A stretch of 64,000 nucleotides of DNA from Chitinophaga sp. SYP-B3965. Its GTDB lineage: Bacteria > Bacteroidota > Bacteroidia > Chitinophagales > Chitinophagaceae. This document shows, piece by piece, positions 62,404 to 64,000 of this stretch (the first letter of the stretch is position 1; every line of letters starts with the position of its first letter). The notes under the pieces are model-generated. The model did no database searches. It had not been told where the DNA came from and saw only the letters and a list, made by a program, of their open reading frames with translations. The position numbers were made by a program, and so were the translations under genes. Location: contig NZ_WJFD01000005.1 in NCBI RefSeq assembly GCF_009647655.1, positions 186,001-250,000 on the forward strand, read 5' to 3'.

Positions 62404-62438
62404 ATGAAACGAAGATTGAAATTGAAAGCAAATCACAA
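62402..62438 (-). repeat. Isolated decayed CRISPR repeat upstream of the tRNA operon
   Basis: On the minus strand it starts TTGTGATTTGCTTTCAATTT, almost identical to the main repeat start. It then continues with ATCTTCG and TTTCATAA like a repeat end with a few bases deleted. It has the same orientation as the remnants on the far side of the tRNA cluster (61569-61758), so the tRNA operon lies between repeats of one former array. Confidence 0.75.
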
Positions 62439-62450
62439 GAAAACGAGATC

Positions 62451-62480
62451 AAAAAAAAGGGCCGCTTCAAAGAGCAGCCC
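62451..62480 (-). terminator. Intrinsic terminator of the phospholipase gene
   Basis: An 8-bp stem (62459-62466 with 62473-62480, one G-T pair) has a 6-nt loop and a run of eight T on the minus strand. It isolates the tRNA operon from the phospholipase gene transcribed toward it. Confidence 0.85.
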
Positions 62481-62492
62481 TCAAACAAAACT

Positions 62493-64000
62493 TTAAGAAA
62501 GCAACGGATCACTAAACCCTTCCACCCCGTTCTCCACTCTTCCTGCATAACGTTTCTCAAAAGCAGCAAACCCATTCACCTTTATGCTAAAGTCGTACCA
62601 GTTATGGTTCTTACCCAGCTCCAGGAAAATATCCTTGGAACTGCCCTTACCGATGATGTGCTGCACATCTGCCTGCTTATAGCTATTGTCCTTCACCGTG
62701 ATCTTTAGCGCATCTGAGGATGAAGTATTACGGATCTTAATAACCAGACTACCACTTTTATCACGCACATATTCACAACTAACTTCCATAGAAGGATCAT
62801 GATCATTACCGGTAAATTCCCGGTAGAAACCATTTGGCCCATGTAAGCGAAGATGATATTTACTGTCTGCAAACTGCGCTACCGGCCAGCTATACCCCAG
62901 ATTCTCCCCTGCCTTCACTGCAAAATCCCAGTTCCTGAAACTTTGACCGGCAAATGAAACAGGAGCATAAACTCTGAAAGGAGAACCTGCTGATGTTGCA
63001 CCGAATAGTTGATTACCTGCAGCCATCGTGAGATCGAAACTCTTGGTAGCTGCATTCCACTTACCATCCGCATATAACTCATAAGGTAATGCACAGGAAG
63101 CACGAAGCCCCGGTTCCTGTTTCGCCAATGGGTTTGGCGTCTTCAGCGCTGCAATTTCACGCGAAGAGAATTGTTTATATCCGGTAGGTTCAGGTTTAAA
63201 TTGCGCATTATGAATCGTCTCTACGAATTTCTCTTTATTAAGAAAAGGTAAGTCGTTTTTTGTACCGTCGAAGGGCGTGAACGCAGAGGTAAGGTTACCG
63301 CAGATCGTACGTCTCCACTGACTGATATTATCGAGGTGAATTTTCTTGGAGAATTTTTTATTCACGAATTCTTCCAGGAACTGAAGGGTGGAAGTATGAT
63401 CAAAAACCTGTGAGTTTACTTTACCACCACGGCTCCAGGGAGAAGCAATTAATAAAGGTACCCTGAAACCCAGTCCGATAGGGGCCTCGCGGGCTTGTTT
63501 CTTCTCAATGCCTTGTGCCAGTTCATTCGCTAATCTTACATGTTCTACTTCTGTATCTATGCCAGGAGAAACTTTTCCTGTACCAGGTTTGTTTTCATCC
63601 GGGATGGAGAATGGAACGAAGTGGTCGAAGTAACCATCGTTCTCATCATAAGTAACAATGAAGATAGTTTTTTTCCATACTTCAGGATTACTGGTGAGGA
63701 TGTCCATGATCTCAGATACATACAATGCACCATACCATGGAGCGCTGGGGTGATCAGAGAATTTCTGTGGTCCTGCTATCCAGGATACAGTGGGTAGTTT
63801 ATTTTCTTTAACGTCTTTGCGTAATTGATACAGTACATCTCCGGCCGGTACTGTCATTTCACGGGATGTTCCGTTATCATCATATTTTAAAGTAGTAATG
63901 GAACGGTAACCTGGATCTTCAGAGTTGATCACGAAAGCGCTATAGTAAAGTTCTTTCTGTTTATCCGTTAGTTTTTCGAAGCTTTCTTTATTCCACTTCG
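62493..64000 (-). CDS. Phosphocholine-specific phospholipase C-like protein (5' end outside window)
   Basis: The C-terminal half of an alkaline-phosphatase-superfamily phospholipase C of the bacterial PlcC/PlcN type. The frame stays open to the window edge (ending KWNKESFEKLTDKQKELYYS there); the GTG at 63932 is not the real start. Metal/active-site segments include TYDENDGYFDHFVPF and SDHPSAPW, then the DHTSTLQFLEEF region, followed by two C-terminal beta domains. It probably cleaves phosphatidylcholine outside the cell. A terminator follows. Confidence 0.9.
   Translation of the reverse strand, partial: KWNKESFEKLTDKQKELYYSAFVINSEDPGYRSITTLKYDDNGTSREMTVPAGDVLYQLRKDVKENKLPTVSWIAGPQKFSDHPSAPWYGALYVSEIMDILTSNPEVWKKTIFIVTYDENDGYFDHFVPFSIPDENKPGTGKVSPGIDTEVEHVRLANELAQGIEKKQAREAPIGLGFRVPLLIASPWSRGGKVNSQVFDHTSTLQFLEEFVNKKFSKKIHLDNISQWRRTICGNLTSAFTPFDGTKNDLPFLNKEKFVETIHNAQFKPEPTGYKQFSSREIAALKTPNPLAKQEPGLRASCALPYELYADGKWNAATKSFDLTMAAGNQLFGATSAGSPFRVYAPVSFAGQSFRNWDFAVKAGENLGYSWPVAQFADSKYHLRLHGPNGFYREFTGNDHDPSMEVSCEYVRDKSGSLVIKIRNTSSSDALKITVKDNSYKQADVQHIIGKGSSKDIFLELGKNHNWYDFSIKVNGFAAFEKRYAGRVENGVEGFSDPLLS

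Noticed and set aside
56119..62438. Integrated phage or transposon carrying the Cas9/tRNA region
   Set aside because: No integrase, transposase, direct-repeat attachment pair or phage structural gene is visible in the window.

Overview
The window looks like chromosome of a Bacteroidota bacterium, most likely a Chitinophaga-like member of the Chitinophagaceae. The evidence is type IX secretion sorting domains, PorP/SprF, giant PKD-repeat adhesin-like proteins, promoters of the Bacteroidota form TAnnTTTG, DUF2795, an orphan HsdR_N protein and a very large type II-C Cas9. This placement is inferred from gene families; no rRNA or other taxonomic marker was searched. I see no transposase, integrase or phage structural gene.

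Layout. 1-10.6 kb: end of an rRNA methyltransferase, then a minus-strand surface/T9SS cluster (two PKD proteins, PorP/SprF, a small sorting-domain protein). 10.8-20.9 kb: housekeeping genes (TPMT-like methyltransferase, rhodanese-thioredoxin fusion, M32 carboxypeptidase, Nif3-like, zinc-ribbon coiled coil, TPR, recN, fabI, LolD-like ATPase). 20.9-26.9 kb: a six-gene nucleotide-sugar operon (DegT aminotransferase, ugd, UDP-xylose synthase, rfbB, rfbC, rfbD), divergent from waaA. 27-53 kb: thymidine kinase, biotin carboxylase, ccmBCD, glutamate dehydrogenase, AMP nucleosidase, a fused oligopeptide ABC ATPase, queA, ispD, radC, prs, L25, pth, a fused 2-oxoacid dehydrogenase E1, a pectinesterase and a hybrid histidine kinase.

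55.9-62.5 kb is the accessory part. A degenerate CRISPR array (about 47-nt repeats, about 30-nt spacers) runs into the 3' end of a 1487-residue type II-C cas9 that has no cas1 or cas2 beside it. A tracrRNA lies just upstream of cas9 on the opposite strand. Beyond it are decayed CRISPR repeats in the other orientation, and between two of these sits a compact five-tRNA operon: Leu(TAG), Tyr(GTA), Ser(GCT), Cys(GCA), Ser(TGA).

The most striking finding is the leader of that tRNA operon. A promoter is followed by a 21-codon open reading frame in which codons 6-16 are eleven consecutive Ser/Tyr/Cys/Leu codons. All eleven are read by the five tRNAs encoded downstream, and each of the five is used at least twice. 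The frame is followed by a perfect intrinsic terminator and a 13-bp mutually exclusive antiterminator. This has the full architecture of ribosome-mediated transcription attenuation (as in trpL or hisL), but the controlled genes are tRNAs. It would be a self-sensing tRNA-replacement operon that switches on when any of its own charged tRNAs runs short. Its position inside CRISPR-Cas9 remnants, and the odd structure of some of its tRNAs, suggest a defence or tRNA-damage role, which is inference. The window ends inside a phosphocholine-specific phospholipase C-like gene.
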